A DNA stretch of 64,000 nucleotides from Planctomycetota bacterium (lineage in GTDB: Bacteria > Planctomycetota > Phycisphaerae > Phycisphaerales > Zrk34): contig WGMD01000002.1 in NCBI GenBank assembly GCA_016125255.1, positions 248,001 to 312,000 of the forward strand. The letters are read 5' to 3'. Made by a program: the position numbers and the translations under genes. This document shows positions 46,336-54,699 of the stretch, piece by piece. The notes beneath the pieces were generated by a model. It did not search any database and was not told the origin of the DNA. It saw only the letters and a program-made list of their open reading frames with translations. Position 1 is the first letter of the stretch. Every line of letters begins with the position of its first letter.

Positions 46336-47214
46336 TCAGAGAGCCGACTGCAATTCGAGGAGCGTGATTTCGGCGGGGCATTTGAAGCGGAAGGGGAACC
46401 AGGAGCCGACGCCGCTGGAGACGAAGAGGCGGCTGTCGCCTCGGGCGTAGAGTCCGCGGACGTAGCGGAAGCCGACGGTGGCGGGGCCGATCGAGCCCTT
46501 TCGGCCGCGTCGGTCGGAGAAGAGGACCTGTCCGCCGTGCGTGTGACCCGAGAGGGTCAGGTCGATGCCGCGGCGCTGGGCGGCGTCGAAGGCGTGGGGA
46601 TGATGGGCGAGCAGAATGGACAGGTCGGCGCCGTTCATCTGCCGGGCGGTCTTGCGCACATCCCGCGCGAGCGTCGTCGGCTTCTCCGACCAGTCGATGC
46701 CGCCGACGGCGATGGTCTTTTCATTATGTGGGACCGTCACGGCTTCGTTGATGAGCAGGTTCAGTTCGGCCTGTCGGAACGCCGCCTTGACCGCGTCGCC
46801 GTCGTCGAGGTAGTCGTGGTTGCCGAGCACGAACCATACGCCCAACGGCGCGGTCAGTTGGCGCATCGCCTCGATCACGGCGGGCAGATAGTCGTTGGAA
46901 AAGTCGATGAAATCGCCGGTCACGGCGATAAGGTCGGCGCGGAGCCCGTTGGCGGCCTGGACAATCGGGGGCAGGTGAGCGGGCGTGACCAGTTCCCCGA
47001 CGTGTGGGTCGGACAGATGGGCGATCCGCAGGCCGCACAGTTCATCCGTCAGATCGGGCAGTTGGATGACGCGCTCGTTGAGTGCGAAGTCGCGTCCGGG
47101 TTTGACCCGGCTCAACAGGCCGCGCGACAGGCGGATCGGGGCGCGGGTGAAGAGCGCATGCCGCACGGCGGCCCGGCGGCGCTTGCGGCGGTGTTGCTTG
47201 TCTCCCGTGGGCAC
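46336..47214 (-). CDS. Metallophosphoesterase (calcineurin-like, YkuE type)
   Basis: This 292-residue enzyme shows the full set of metal motifs: LRIAHLSDPHVGE (Asp, His), AVTGDFIDFS (Asp), VLGNHDYLDDGD (Asn, His), LAHHPHAFD (His) and LTLSGHTHGGQV (His pair). Relatives such as YkuE hydrolyse lipid A precursors or phosphodiesters at the membrane, often with a Tat signal; no clear signal peptide is present here, only a basic N-terminus. AGGAG 6 bases before a GTG at 47214 fixes the start; the open frame extends upstream to 47349, but without such a site. The reaction is not predictable from sequence alone. Confidence 0.86.
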   Translation of the reverse strand: MPTGDKQHRRKRRRAAVRHALFTRAPIRLSRGLLSRVKPGRDFALNERVIQLPDLTDELCGLRIAHLSDPHVGELVTPAHLPPIVQAANGLRADLIAVTGDFIDFSNDYLPAVIEAMRQLTAPLGVWFVLGNHDYLDDGDAVKAAFRQAELNLLINEAVTVPHNEKTIAVGGIDWSEKPTTLARDVRKTARQMNGADLSILLAHHPHAFDAAQRRGIDLTLSGHTHGGQVLFSDRRGRKGSIGPATVGFRYVRGLYARGDSRLFVSSGVGSWFPFRFKCPAEITLLELQSAL

Positions 47215-47304
47215 GGCGAACTCCTGATCTATGCGATGATAGACAATGATGGCTCGGCAAGCGGTTATCAAGCCCAAAAACTGGCCATCGTCCCCCGGGC
47301 TGCC

Positions 47305-47310
47305 TATAAT
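47305..47310 (+). promoter_or_regulatory. Consensus -10 element for the small basic protein gene
   Basis: A perfect TATAAT lies 69 bases before the ATG at 47380. The -35 region is weak (TGGCCA at about 17 bases). Confidence 0.5.
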
Positions 47311-47379
47311 CAAAAGCTCATCACGTGTCGCAACCGCTTTTTGTGACACCGATACAGAACAACCTGGAGATTTTGCTAT

Positions 47380-47670
47380 ATGGTTTGCGATGTCAACGGT
47401 TTAACTATCGGCAAGGGAGACACGGTCGCCCCGATTACCGGCGATTTCAAGGGCAAGGTCTGCGCGATCAAGCAGGAAGAAGGCATGGGCTTCGTCTGCA
47501 TCCGGGCCGCGCACCGACCGTACAGCAAGGGCATCTGGTACGCCTCCGAGCATGTCCAGCGCCTTCAGGTCGCCAAGGTCCGCGACGGCGAGGATCCCAA
47601 GTCCTCCAAGGCCAAGCCCGCTCGAGCCAGCGCCAAGCACGGCCGCTCCGCCGCGACAAGCCGGCGCTAA
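47380..47670 (+). CDS. Small basic protein with SH3/KOW-like core
   Basis: This 96-residue protein has a beta-rich core (GLTIGKGDTVAPITGDFKGKVCAIKQEEGMGFVCIRAA), where GDTV-x-G-x-FKGKV resembles the KOW/SH3 beta-turn of ribosomal and NusG-like proteins. A Lys/Arg/Ser/Ala-rich tail (SKAKPARASAKHGRSAATSRR) follows and could bind nucleic acid. TGGAG about 10 bases before the ATG and a strong terminator after the stop define a monocistronic unit. I do not recognise a named family; a nucleic-acid-binding role is inference from composition. Confidence 0.75.
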   Translation: MVCDVNGLTIGKGDTVAPITGDFKGKVCAIKQEEGMGFVCIRAAHRPYSKGIWYASEHVQRLQVAKVRDGEDPKSSKAKPARASAKHGRSAATSRR

Positions 47671-47697
47671 GCCCCTGTCGCATGATGCTTTGAACAA

Positions 47698-47725
47698 CCC
47701 CGCGCTCTCCGCTGCGGGGTTTTTT
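47698..47725 (+). terminator. Rho-independent terminator
   Basis: CCCCGC and GCGGGG form a 6-bp stem around a 10-base loop, followed by TTTTTT, 28 bases after the small basic protein gene. Confidence 0.88.
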
Positions 47726-47776
47726 CATGCTCCGCCCGCCCCATTCCCCGTCTCTACACAAGCCGTCCTATCCCGC

Positions 47777-47782
47777 TATCAT
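47777..47782 (+). promoter_or_regulatory. -10 hexamer TATCAT abutting the tatC ATG (leaderless start)
   Basis: TATCAT ends 7 bases before the ATG at 47790. No Shine-Dalgarno sequence and no recognisable -35 were found. Confidence 0.45.
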
Positions 47783-47789
47783 TACCGCC

Positions 47790-48791
47790 ATGGCGCAAAC
47801 GCACCCCGATGACGTACGCATGAGTCTGGGCGACCATCTCGAGGAGCTGCGCTATCGCATCATCATCGGGATCGTCGGCCCACTCGTCGCCAGCGCCATC
47901 ATGCTCATGTTCGGCAAGCAGGTCGTCTCCTTCCTCTGCCGCCCCCTGCTCATCGCCCTTCAGGCCCAGGGCCTCCCCGCCCAAGTCATCAACCCCTCCG
48001 TCACCAGCGCCTTTTCCGTCTACATCCGCGTCAGCTTCATCTGCGGGTTCATCATCGGCATCCCCTGGTTCTTCTACCACCTCTGGAAATTCATCGCCCC
48101 GGGCCTCTACCCCCGCGAGCGCCGGTTCGTCTACTACCTCGTGCCCGGCTCGACCGCGCTGACGCTGACCGGCGTCTCGTTCATGTATTTCATCCTCCTG
48201 CCGTTCATGCTCTATTTCCTCATCAACTTCTCGCTGGGTTTCGACTTGCCAAGTCTCGAACCCAACGCTGTCGAAAAGTTCACCCTCCCCCCCAGCGACG
48301 AGACGATGGTCACGCCCGACAAGCTCGCCCAGATGCATATCCCCATCGTGCTCGCGAACCCGGACCACCCGGAGATCGGACAGGCGTGGGTCAAACTGCC
48401 CGAGAACGTGCTGCGCATCTATGGCGGGGATCGCATCTATGAAGCGAACCTGCGCACCAACAAGTTCATGACCCCGCTGATTCAGCTTGAGACGTATGTC
48501 ACTTTCGTGATGCTCTTAGCGCTGGCGTTCGCGTTGGCGTTCCAGACGCCCTTGATCATGCTCGGGCTGGGGTACATCGGGATCCTGACGCATCAGCAGA
48601 TGTCGGCGGCGCGGCCGTATCTGATCGTGGTCATTCTGATCATCGCGGCCGTGCTTACCCCGCCGGATGTGCTTTCGCAGGTCGGTCTCGCGGTGCCGAT
48701 GTATCTGCTCTACGAGTTCGGGCTGGTGCTGGTCAAGTACACGCAGAAGCGCGCGGCGGTCGAAGGCGCTGACGATGCGGATGAGGGCTGA
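47790..48791 (+). CDS. tatC: Sec-independent protein translocase TatC
   Basis: This 333-residue six-helix receptor of the twin-arginine translocase has the N-terminal LGDHLEELRYRIIIG with the signal-peptide-binding Glu, then FSVYIRVSFICGFIIGIPWFFYHLWKFIAPGLYPRERRF. Compared with TatC of about 250 residues it has an insertion of about 80 residues in the second periplasmic loop (about 155-240; EKFTLPPSDETMVTPDKL). Planctomycete TatC proteins are often enlarged there. No tatA or tatB gene is adjacent. The start fits a leaderless mRNA. Confidence 0.93.
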   Translation: MAQTHPDDVRMSLGDHLEELRYRIIIGIVGPLVASAIMLMFGKQVVSFLCRPLLIALQAQGLPAQVINPSVTSAFSVYIRVSFICGFIIGIPWFFYHLWKFIAPGLYPRERRFVYYLVPGSTALTLTGVSFMYFILLPFMLYFLINFSLGFDLPSLEPNAVEKFTLPPSDETMVTPDKLAQMHIPIVLANPDHPEIGQAWVKLPENVLRIYGGDRIYEANLRTNKFMTPLIQLETYVTFVMLLALAFALAFQTPLIMLGLGYIGILTHQQMSAARPYLIVVILIIAAVLTPPDVLSQVGLAVPMYLLYEFGLVLVKYTQKRAAVEGADDADEG

Positions 48792-48931
48792 TAACCGTCG
48801 CGGGGCCGGCCGATAATGCGAATGTGCTTGAGGGGTGTTCCCAAATGAGCCGCAAGCCGATGAAGAGCGAACGCGTCGATCCCTGCTGTGATCGGCCGCG
48901 CAGTTTCGTTGGCCGCCTCTGGAGGATGGCG

Positions 48932-49456
48932 ATGCAGGTTCTGACCCCCACGCCGACCAAGACGCGCATTCACGCCACGCCGCTGGACGAGCGCATGATG
49001 CAGCGCGCGATCGAACTGGCCAAGGACGCCGTCGTCGTCGACGAAGTGCCCGTCGGCGCGGTGATCTACCGGGGCGAGGAGATTCTCGCCGAGGCGCACA
49101 ATCTGCGTGAATCCCATACCGACCCGACGGCCCACGCCGAGATTCTCGCGCTGCGTCAGGCGGCCCGCGTGCTGGGCGAATGGCGGCTTAACGAATGCTC
49201 CCTCGCCGTCACGCTCGAGCCATGCACGATGTGCGCCGGCGCGATCGTCAACGCCCGCGTCGGCCGGCTCATCTACGGCGCGAGCGACCCCAAGGCCGGG
49301 GCCGTCGAATCGCTGTACCAAATCTGCGACGACCGCCGGCTCAACCATCGCCCTGAAGTCATTTGCGGCGTGCTGGCCCCGCAATGCCGCGGTCTGTTGC
49401 GCGATTTCTTCAAGCAGCGCCGGGCCGAAAATCGCATCAACCGCAGCGCGGGGTGA
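48932..49456 (+). CDS. tadA: tRNA-specific adenosine deaminase
   Basis: This 174-residue zinc deaminase converts adenosine 34 to inosine in tRNA-Arg. The catalytic motif is HAE in DPTAHAEILALRQA, and the second zinc motif is PCTMC in TLEPCTMCAGAIVNARV. The substrate-binding segment VPVGAVIYRGEEILAEAHN and the C-terminal helix LLRDFFKQRR are typical. GGAGG 6 bases before the ATG at 48932 fixes the start; an upstream frame from 48824 is not supported. Confidence 0.94.
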   Translation: MQVLTPTPTKTRIHATPLDERMMQRAIELAKDAVVVDEVPVGAVIYRGEEILAEAHNLRESHTDPTAHAEILALRQAARVLGEWRLNECSLAVTLEPCTMCAGAIVNARVGRLIYGASDPKAGAVESLYQICDDRRLNHRPEVICGVLAPQCRGLLRDFFKQRRAENRINRSAG

Positions 49457-49461
49457 ACTTC

Positions 49462-49606
49462 CCACTCCCTCTCCCGCCGGGAGAGGGCCGGGGTAAGGGG
49501 TGGCTGCAACTTCGAGCGCGCTCCAAATCGAAACCGGTCAGTATTTGAACGCACCTTCACCCGGCCCGCTGCGCGGGCCGACCTCTCCCCGGGGGGAGAA
49601 GTGAAA
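49462..49606. repeat. Two inverted copies of a CTCTCCC/GGGAGAGG palindromic repeat
   Basis: The left copy (49465-49500) reads CCCTCTCCCGCCGGGAGAGG then CCGGGGTAAGGGG. The right copy (about 49552-49604) carries the same layout on the opposite strand: CTCCCC/GGGGAG hairpin, a second GGCCCGC/GCGGGCC hairpin and CCGGGTGAAGG. They fill the gap between the converging tadA and sulfatase genes and can act as a terminator for both. Similar intergenic repeats occur in unrelated bacteria. Confidence 0.7.
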
Positions 49607-49610
49607 CCAA

Positions 49611-51101
49611 TCACTCGGCGCCGGGACGGGTATGGCCCGCGGCTTTGATCTGGTCAAGGCGGGCGGACAGGTCGCTGGCGACTTCGGGGTGCTCGTCGAT
49701 GACGTTCTTCTTCTCCGCCAGATCGTTGCCCAGATCGTAAAGCTCGCCCTTGGCCTTGCCCTTGCGGCCGGCCTCGATGAACTTCCATGTCCCGCGGCGA
49801 AGCGCGAGGTTGCCCGCCTGTTCGACGAGCGTGTCGCGCCCGGTCTTGTCCTCACCGAAAAGCGCGGGGCGGATGTCGAAGCTGTCGGGGGCGGCGTCCT
49901 TGGGCAGCGTCACTTCATTCATCGCGGCGAAGGACGCCAGCAGATCGATCTGGCAGATCATCGCCTCGCTGACGCCTGGCTTGACCTTGGCGGGCCAGCG
50001 GAGAATGAACGGCACGCGCGTGCCGCCTTCGTGAATGTCGTACTTGCCGCCGCGCAGCGGACCGGCTGCTTCGTGACCGTTCAAATCCTTGACCGCCCCA
50101 TCGGCGTAGCCATCGTCGATGACCGGGCCGTTGTCGGACGAGAAGATCACGATCGTGTTGTCGGTGAGGCCGAGCCGGTCGATGGCGTCCATGATCCGCC
50201 CCGCCTGCCAGTCGAGCTGCTGGATCACGTCGCCGCGGATGCCGCATTCGCTTGAGCCGGCGAACTGCTTGTTGGGCATGCGCGGGACGTGAATGTCCTG
50301 GGTGGCGAAATACAGGAAAAACGGCTCGTTTTTGTGCTTTTCCATGAACGCGATGGCTTTGCTGGTCAGCGTCTCGGGAAACTTCTCGTCGACCCATCGG
50401 GCGCTGTTACCGCCCGTCATGAAGCCGATGCGGCTGATGCCATTGACGATCGTGGCATCGTGACCATGGCTGTACTTGTACTTGAGCATCTCGGGGTGGT
50501 CTTTGCCCGTCGGATCGTCGCCGACCTTGTGCTGATAGCTGACGGTGATCGGGTCCTTGGGGTCGAGGCCGACGACGCTGTGATCTTCGACGAAGACGCA
50601 GGGCACGCGGTCGCCGGTCGCCGGGATGAGGAAGCAGTAGTCGAAGCCGATCTCGAGCGGGCCCGGCGCGATCTTGCCGTTCCAGTCCATGCCCGGATTG
50701 CCCAGGCCCAGATGCCACTTGCCGACGGCGGCGGTGGCGTAGCCGGCCTGCTTGAGCGTCGAAGGCAGCGTGACGCGGCCGGGCCGAATGATCGCCGGGG
50801 CGTCGCCGGGCAGAATGTGCGTCCCCTTCTCGCGCCAGGCATATTGCCCCGTCAGCAGCGCATAGCGCGACGGCGTGCAGGTCGCCGCAGCGGCGTGCGC
50901 GTCGACGAAGCGAAGCCCCGCCGCCGCAAGCTTATCGAGATTCGGCGTCTTGACCTTCGTCGCGCCCTGACAGCTCAGGTCGCCGTAGCCCACATCGTCG
51001 CCGTAGATGTAGACAATGTTGGGCTTGTCTGCGGCATTGACGAAGTTCGTCGTGATGAATGACAGAGCGCCCAGCGCCAGGGCGAAGAGACAGCATTTCA
51101 T
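49611..51101 (-). CDS. Secreted sulfatase (type I, Cys-type), paralogue 1
   Basis: This 496-residue sulfatase has a signal peptide cleaved near FVNAADK (about residue 24). The metal site opens YIYGDDVGYGDLSC (Asp35, Asp36). The formylglycine motif is CTPSR with Cys75 as the residue modified by a formylglycine-generating enzyme. GYATAAVGKWHLG and FFLYFATQDIHVPRMP are the other active-site segments, and FSSDNGP holds further metal ligands. The ATG at 51101 with AGGA upstream is preferred over a TTG eight codons earlier. It follows the second sulfatase gene by 30 bases, so the pair is probably an operon for sulfated polysaccharides. The modifying enzyme is not in the window. Confidence 0.92.
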   Translation of the reverse strand: MKCCLFALALGALSFITTNFVNAADKPNIVYIYGDDVGYGDLSCQGATKVKTPNLDKLAAAGLRFVDAHAAAATCTPSRYALLTGQYAWREKGTHILPGDAPAIIRPGRVTLPSTLKQAGYATAAVGKWHLGLGNPGMDWNGKIAPGPLEIGFDYCFLIPATGDRVPCVFVEDHSVVGLDPKDPITVSYQHKVGDDPTGKDHPEMLKYKYSHGHDATIVNGISRIGFMTGGNSARWVDEKFPETLTSKAIAFMEKHKNEPFFLYFATQDIHVPRMPNKQFAGSSECGIRGDVIQQLDWQAGRIMDAIDRLGLTDNTIVIFSSDNGPVIDDGYADGAVKDLNGHEAAGPLRGGKYDIHEGGTRVPFILRWPAKVKPGVSEAMICQIDLLASFAAMNEVTLPKDAAPDSFDIRPALFGEDKTGRDTLVEQAGNLALRRGTWKFIEAGRKGKAKGELYDLGNDLAEKKNVIDEHPEVASDLSARLDQIKAAGHTRPGAE

Positions 51102-51131
51102 GAGAGATGTCCTGCTAAGCCGCAAGCGGCT

Positions 51132-52607
51132 TCACCATTCGAGTTTTTTGTCACCGGGTTCGAGCACGCCATGTTTGCGGATGCCCGGCCCCGGCTTGCC
51201 GGCGTCGCCGAGATCCTTGCGCATCTCGTCGGCCAATTCCTTCAGATGTGCGACCACATCGGGATGCTGATCCTTGACGTCGGTCGTCTCATTGACGTCG
51301 TTATCCATGTCGTAGAGCGCGAAGTCGATGTGACCGCTGCCGTACGGACCCGGGTGACCATCGTGCCCGACCTTGTCCATGATGTAATGGCGATAGTCGT
51401 GCGGCAGGTGCAGTTTCCAGCGTTCAGTGCGGACGGCTTCGAGTTTCTGGCCGTAGTACATGAAATACGCCTCATGCGGGCTCTTGTCGGATTCGCCGGT
51501 GATGAGGGGCCAGATGTTCAGGCCGTCGATTTTGTGATCGGGGAGTTTGGCGCCGATGAGATGCGCGACGGTGGGGAGGATGTCGATGGTCATGGCCATC
51601 GTGTCGCACTTGGTTCCGGCAGGGACGGTGCCGGGCTGCCACATGATCGTCGCGTTGCGCGAGCCGCCTTCGAACATCGTGCCCTTGCCTTCGCGCAGTC
51701 CGCCGGTTTTGCCCGCGTGATTGCCGAAGTTGAGCCACGGGCCGTTGTCGGCGGTGAAGATGACCAGCGTGTTCTTCTCCAGCCCGTTGCGCCGCACCGC
51801 ATCGAGCACCTGCCCGACCGACCAGTCGACTTCCATCATCACGTCGCCGAAGAGCCCCGCCCCGCTCTTGCCCTTGAACTTGTCCGACACGAACAGCGGC
51901 ACGTGCACCATCGAGTGCGGCAGATACAAAAAGAACGGCTTGTCCTTGTTGCGATCGATGAAGCTCACCGCATGCTCGGTGTACCAAGTCGTGAGCATCG
52001 GTTGTTTCTCCGGCGTGATGTCCGGATCGGCAACGTGATCGTTCTCAATGAGCGGCAGCGTCGGGTAATTCGATTTGAACCCCTTGGTCACCCGATTGTG
52101 GTCATAGTCGAAGGGCCACATGTCGTTGGAGTACGGCAGACCGAAGTACTCATCGAACCCATGATTGACCGGCAGGAACTTGGGGTGATGCCCGAGGTGC
52201 CACTTGCCGAAGGCGGCGGTGGCGTAGTTCTTCTGCTTGCAGATCTGGGCGATGGTGACTTCCTCATCGCTGATGCCGTAGTTGACCTGCGGCCCGAGGG
52301 CGCCGAGGATCGAGACGCGGTTGGAGTAACAGCCGGTCATCAGAGCCGCGCGGCTCGCCGAGCACACGGCCTGAGCGACCTGGAAATCCGTGAACACACG
52401 GCCCTCTTTGGCCATGCGGTCGATGTTCGGCGTCGGATAGTCCTTGCAGCCGAAGGGTCCGATGTCGGCGTAACCCATGTCGTCGATGAAGATGACGATC
52501 ACGTTGGGCGTCCGCCCCGCATCGTCCGCCATCGCCGCGCGCGGCCCCAACAATAATGAACCGACCAACAGCACCACCAGCAGACCGACAATCGATCGTT
52601 TTATCAC
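51132..52607 (-). CDS. Secreted sulfatase with CSASR active-site motif, paralogue 2
   Basis: This 491-residue protein has a signal peptide ending at AMADDAG. The metal residues lie in IFIDDMGYADIGPFG and FTADNGPWLNFGNH. The modification motif is Cys82-Ser-Ala-Ser-Arg86, with Ala where most sulfatases have Pro. The rest (ATAAFGKWHLGHHPKFLP, FFLYLPHSMVHVPLF) is well conserved. It begins with a GTG preceded by GGAG, 30 bases upstream of paralogue 1, and is divergent from the ammonium transporter. The substrate is unknown. Confidence 0.9.
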   Translation of the reverse strand: MIKRSIVGLLVVLLVGSLLLGPRAAMADDAGRTPNVIVIFIDDMGYADIGPFGCKDYPTPNIDRMAKEGRVFTDFQVAQAVCSASRAALMTGCYSNRVSILGALGPQVNYGISDEEVTIAQICKQKNYATAAFGKWHLGHHPKFLPVNHGFDEYFGLPYSNDMWPFDYDHNRVTKGFKSNYPTLPLIENDHVADPDITPEKQPMLTTWYTEHAVSFIDRNKDKPFFLYLPHSMVHVPLFVSDKFKGKSGAGLFGDVMMEVDWSVGQVLDAVRRNGLEKNTLVIFTADNGPWLNFGNHAGKTGGLREGKGTMFEGGSRNATIMWQPGTVPAGTKCDTMAMTIDILPTVAHLIGAKLPDHKIDGLNIWPLITGESDKSPHEAYFMYYGQKLEAVRTERWKLHLPHDYRHYIMDKVGHDGHPGPYGSGHIDFALYDMDNDVNETTDVKDQHPDVVAHLKELADEMRKDLGDAGKPGPGIRKHGVLEPGDKKLEW

Positions 52608-52798
52608 TGATCGGACTCCATCAATAGACTCGGCGGATGTTACCAGAACGTCGCATCAATCTCGTTTCATGCACCAAAATTCGGCAATTTCGATAAATAA
52701 TCCATGCAAACGAACTCGCTTTGCCTAGTAACTAGACAACTTGTGCCTCCGCCGGATGCGCTGCTCACAAAACGCGCGATCGCGCGCGATTCGTGACA

Positions 52799-52808
52799 TT
52801 GACGTCAA
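52799..52808. promoter_or_regulatory. Palindrome TTGACGTCAA upstream of the amt promoter
   Basis: This perfect 10-bp palindrome lies about 40 bases upstream of the sigma54-like element. A second palindrome, CGCGCGATCGCGCG, lies at 52773-52786. Either could be an activator-binding site; no match to the NtrC consensus was seen. The rest of the 329-base gap (52608-52936) holds no gene. Confidence 0.4.
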
Positions 52809-52846
52809 CGGCATGACCATCCTCATGTTAGGCGCGCGTCAGTGAG

Positions 52847-52862
52847 TGGCACGATCTTTGTG
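52847..52862 (+). promoter_or_regulatory. Sigma54-like (-24/-12) promoter of the ammonium transporter
   Basis: TGGCACGATCTTTGTG matches TGGCACG-N4-TTGCW in everything except GT for GC at -12. The spacing GG-N10-GT is exact. Transcription would start near 52873, some 64 bases before the amt ATG. Confidence 0.65.
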
Positions 52863-52936
52863 AGTAGAGATCGCAGCGGGCCCTGATGAGGGTGCGCACT
52901 CTGGTCCATCCTATTTCACTCGTGAAGGAGCTGTCT

Positions 52937-54547
52937 ATGCGCGCGCGATTTGCGTGGGTAGGTTGTCTGCTTGTCATCATGGGCCTTGGCGTTGTCGCCT
53001 ACGCCGACGAACCGGCGGCGCCGACGCCCGCACCGGCGGCGACCGAAGCGCCGCCCGCGGCTCCGGCGGCGGTCGTTCCCGATCCGACCGGTGCGAACAT
53101 CGGCGACATCTCCAACGTCGCCGCCAAGACCGCCGGGCATCCGACGCTCGAGGAGATCGGCGACCGCGTCGGCAAGAACGTCATCTCGATCAACATCGTC
53201 TGGACGCTCATCACCGGCTTCCTCGTCATGTTCATGCAGGCCGGTTTCGCCATGGTCGAGTCGGGCCTGTGCCGCGCCAAGAACGTCGCGCACACGATGG
53301 CGATGAACCTGATGATTTACCCATTGGGCATGCTCGGGTTCTATGTGTGCGGGTTCGCCTTCATGTTCGGCGGCGTCGGCAGTCTGGGCGCCCTCGGCGG
53401 CGGCATCGGCACGCTCGATCACGCCGTCACGATTCACCTCTTCGGCTCGGACCTGAACATTCTCGGATGGAAGGGCTTTTGCCTGGGGCCGTCGGTGTAC
53501 GACGTGAGCGTGTTCACGCTGTTCCTGTTCCAGATGGTGTTCATGGACACGACGGCGACGATCCCGACCGGCGGCGCGGCCGAGCGATGGAAGTTCTCGG
53601 CGTTCATGCTCTACGGCGTGGCGATCGGCACGGTGCTTTATCCGGTGTACGGCTGCTGGGTCTGGGGCGGGGGATGGTTAGCGCAGATGGGCTCGGTGTT
53701 CGGACTCGGACACGGCATGGTCGATTTCGCCGGTTCGTCGGTGGTTCACTTTCAGGGCGGCGTCATCGCGCTGATCGCGGCGTGGTGGGTCGGGCCGCGC
53801 CTCGGTAAGTACAACAAGGACGGAACCGTCAACGTGCTGCCGGCGCACAACGTGCCCATGGCGGTCATCGGCACGTTCATCCTCGCCTTCGGTTGGTTCG
53901 GGTTCAACCCCGGCTCGACCCTCGCCGGCACCGACCTGCGTATCGCCGTCGTCGCCGTCAACACCATGCTCGCCGGCGCGACCGGCGCGATGATGGCGAC
54001 CCTCTGGGTCTGGTTCGTGCGCGGCTCCAAGCCCGATCCGACCATGTCCTGCAACGGCATGCTCGCCGGTCTCGTCGCCATCACCGCCCCGTGCGCCTTC
54101 GTCAATTCCATGAGCGCATGCATCATCGGCATCGTCGCCGGCATCCTCGTCGTCGAGTCCGTCTTCTTCTTTGAGCGTACGCTCAAGATCGACGACCCCG
54201 TCGGCGCGGTCAGCGTGCATGGCGCCTGCGGCGCATGGGGCTGCATCGCGCTGGGCCTCTTCTCCGACGGGACTTACGGCGATGGATGGAACGGCGTGGC
54301 GGGAACGGTCAAGGGACTGTTCTACGGCGATGGCAGTCAGCTCATGGCCGAGATCGTCGGGCTCGTCTCGTGCACCATCTACCTGGGCATCGCGACGTTC
54401 GTCGTCTTCTGGGTCATCGAGGCGATCTGCGGGCATCGCGTCCCGGCCCATGTCGAGGCCGACGGACTGGACCTGCCGGAGATGGGCGTCAATGGCTACT
54501 GCGGCGTGACGCTGGACAAGGCCTCGGAAACCCCGATCGCCCTGTAA
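52937..54547 (+). CDS. amt: Ammonium transporter (Amt family)
   Basis: This 536-residue inner-membrane channel has a signal peptide, an Ala/Pro/Thr-rich periplasmic extension (about 21-75) and then eleven predicted membrane helices. NIVWTLITGFLVMFMQAGFAMVESGLCRAKN opens the channel domain. The twin pore histidines lie in SSVVHFQGGVIAL and SVHGACGAWG. AKNVAHTMAMN and LAFGWFGFNPGS are family motifs. AAGGAG before the ATG at 52937 fixes the start. No glnK is adjacent, although many bacteria pair it with amt. The sigma54-like promoter points to nitrogen control. Confidence 0.94.
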   Translation: MRARFAWVGCLLVIMGLGVVAYADEPAAPTPAPAATEAPPAAPAAVVPDPTGANIGDISNVAAKTAGHPTLEEIGDRVGKNVISINIVWTLITGFLVMFMQAGFAMVESGLCRAKNVAHTMAMNLMIYPLGMLGFYVCGFAFMFGGVGSLGALGGGIGTLDHAVTIHLFGSDLNILGWKGFCLGPSVYDVSVFTLFLFQMVFMDTTATIPTGGAAERWKFSAFMLYGVAIGTVLYPVYGCWVWGGGWLAQMGSVFGLGHGMVDFAGSSVVHFQGGVIALIAAWWVGPRLGKYNKDGTVNVLPAHNVPMAVIGTFILAFGWFGFNPGSTLAGTDLRIAVVAVNTMLAGATGAMMATLWVWFVRGSKPDPTMSCNGMLAGLVAITAPCAFVNSMSACIIGIVAGILVVESVFFFERTLKIDDPVGAVSVHGACGAWGCIALGLFSDGTYGDGWNGVAGTVKGLFYGDGSQLMAEIVGLVSCTIYLGIATFVVFWVIEAICGHRVPAHVEADGLDLPEMGVNGYCGVTLDKASETPIAL

Positions 54548-54581
54548 CCGCTTGACCGCTTGATCGACTTGTCAATCTCAC

Positions 54582-54615
54582 GGGCCCGTGCCGCCATGGC
54601 GCGGGCCCTTTCGTT
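54582..54615 (+). terminator. Rho-independent terminator after amt
   Basis: GGGCCCGTGCC and GGCGCGGGCCC pair over 11 bp with one G-U around the loop GCCAT, followed by TTTCGTT. Confidence 0.8.
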
Positions 54616-54699
54616 GCGCCGCCGGTCTTTTCCAACTGGCAAAAAGCATGTACCTTGTCTACAGTAAAGACCTTTTCCCACTTGGCGGAGTGTTCGCAA

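Noticed and set aside
47214-47349. An N-terminal extension of the metallophosphoesterase up to 47349
   Set aside because: The extension has no ribosome-binding site or domain, while AGGAG stands 6 bases before the GTG at 47214.
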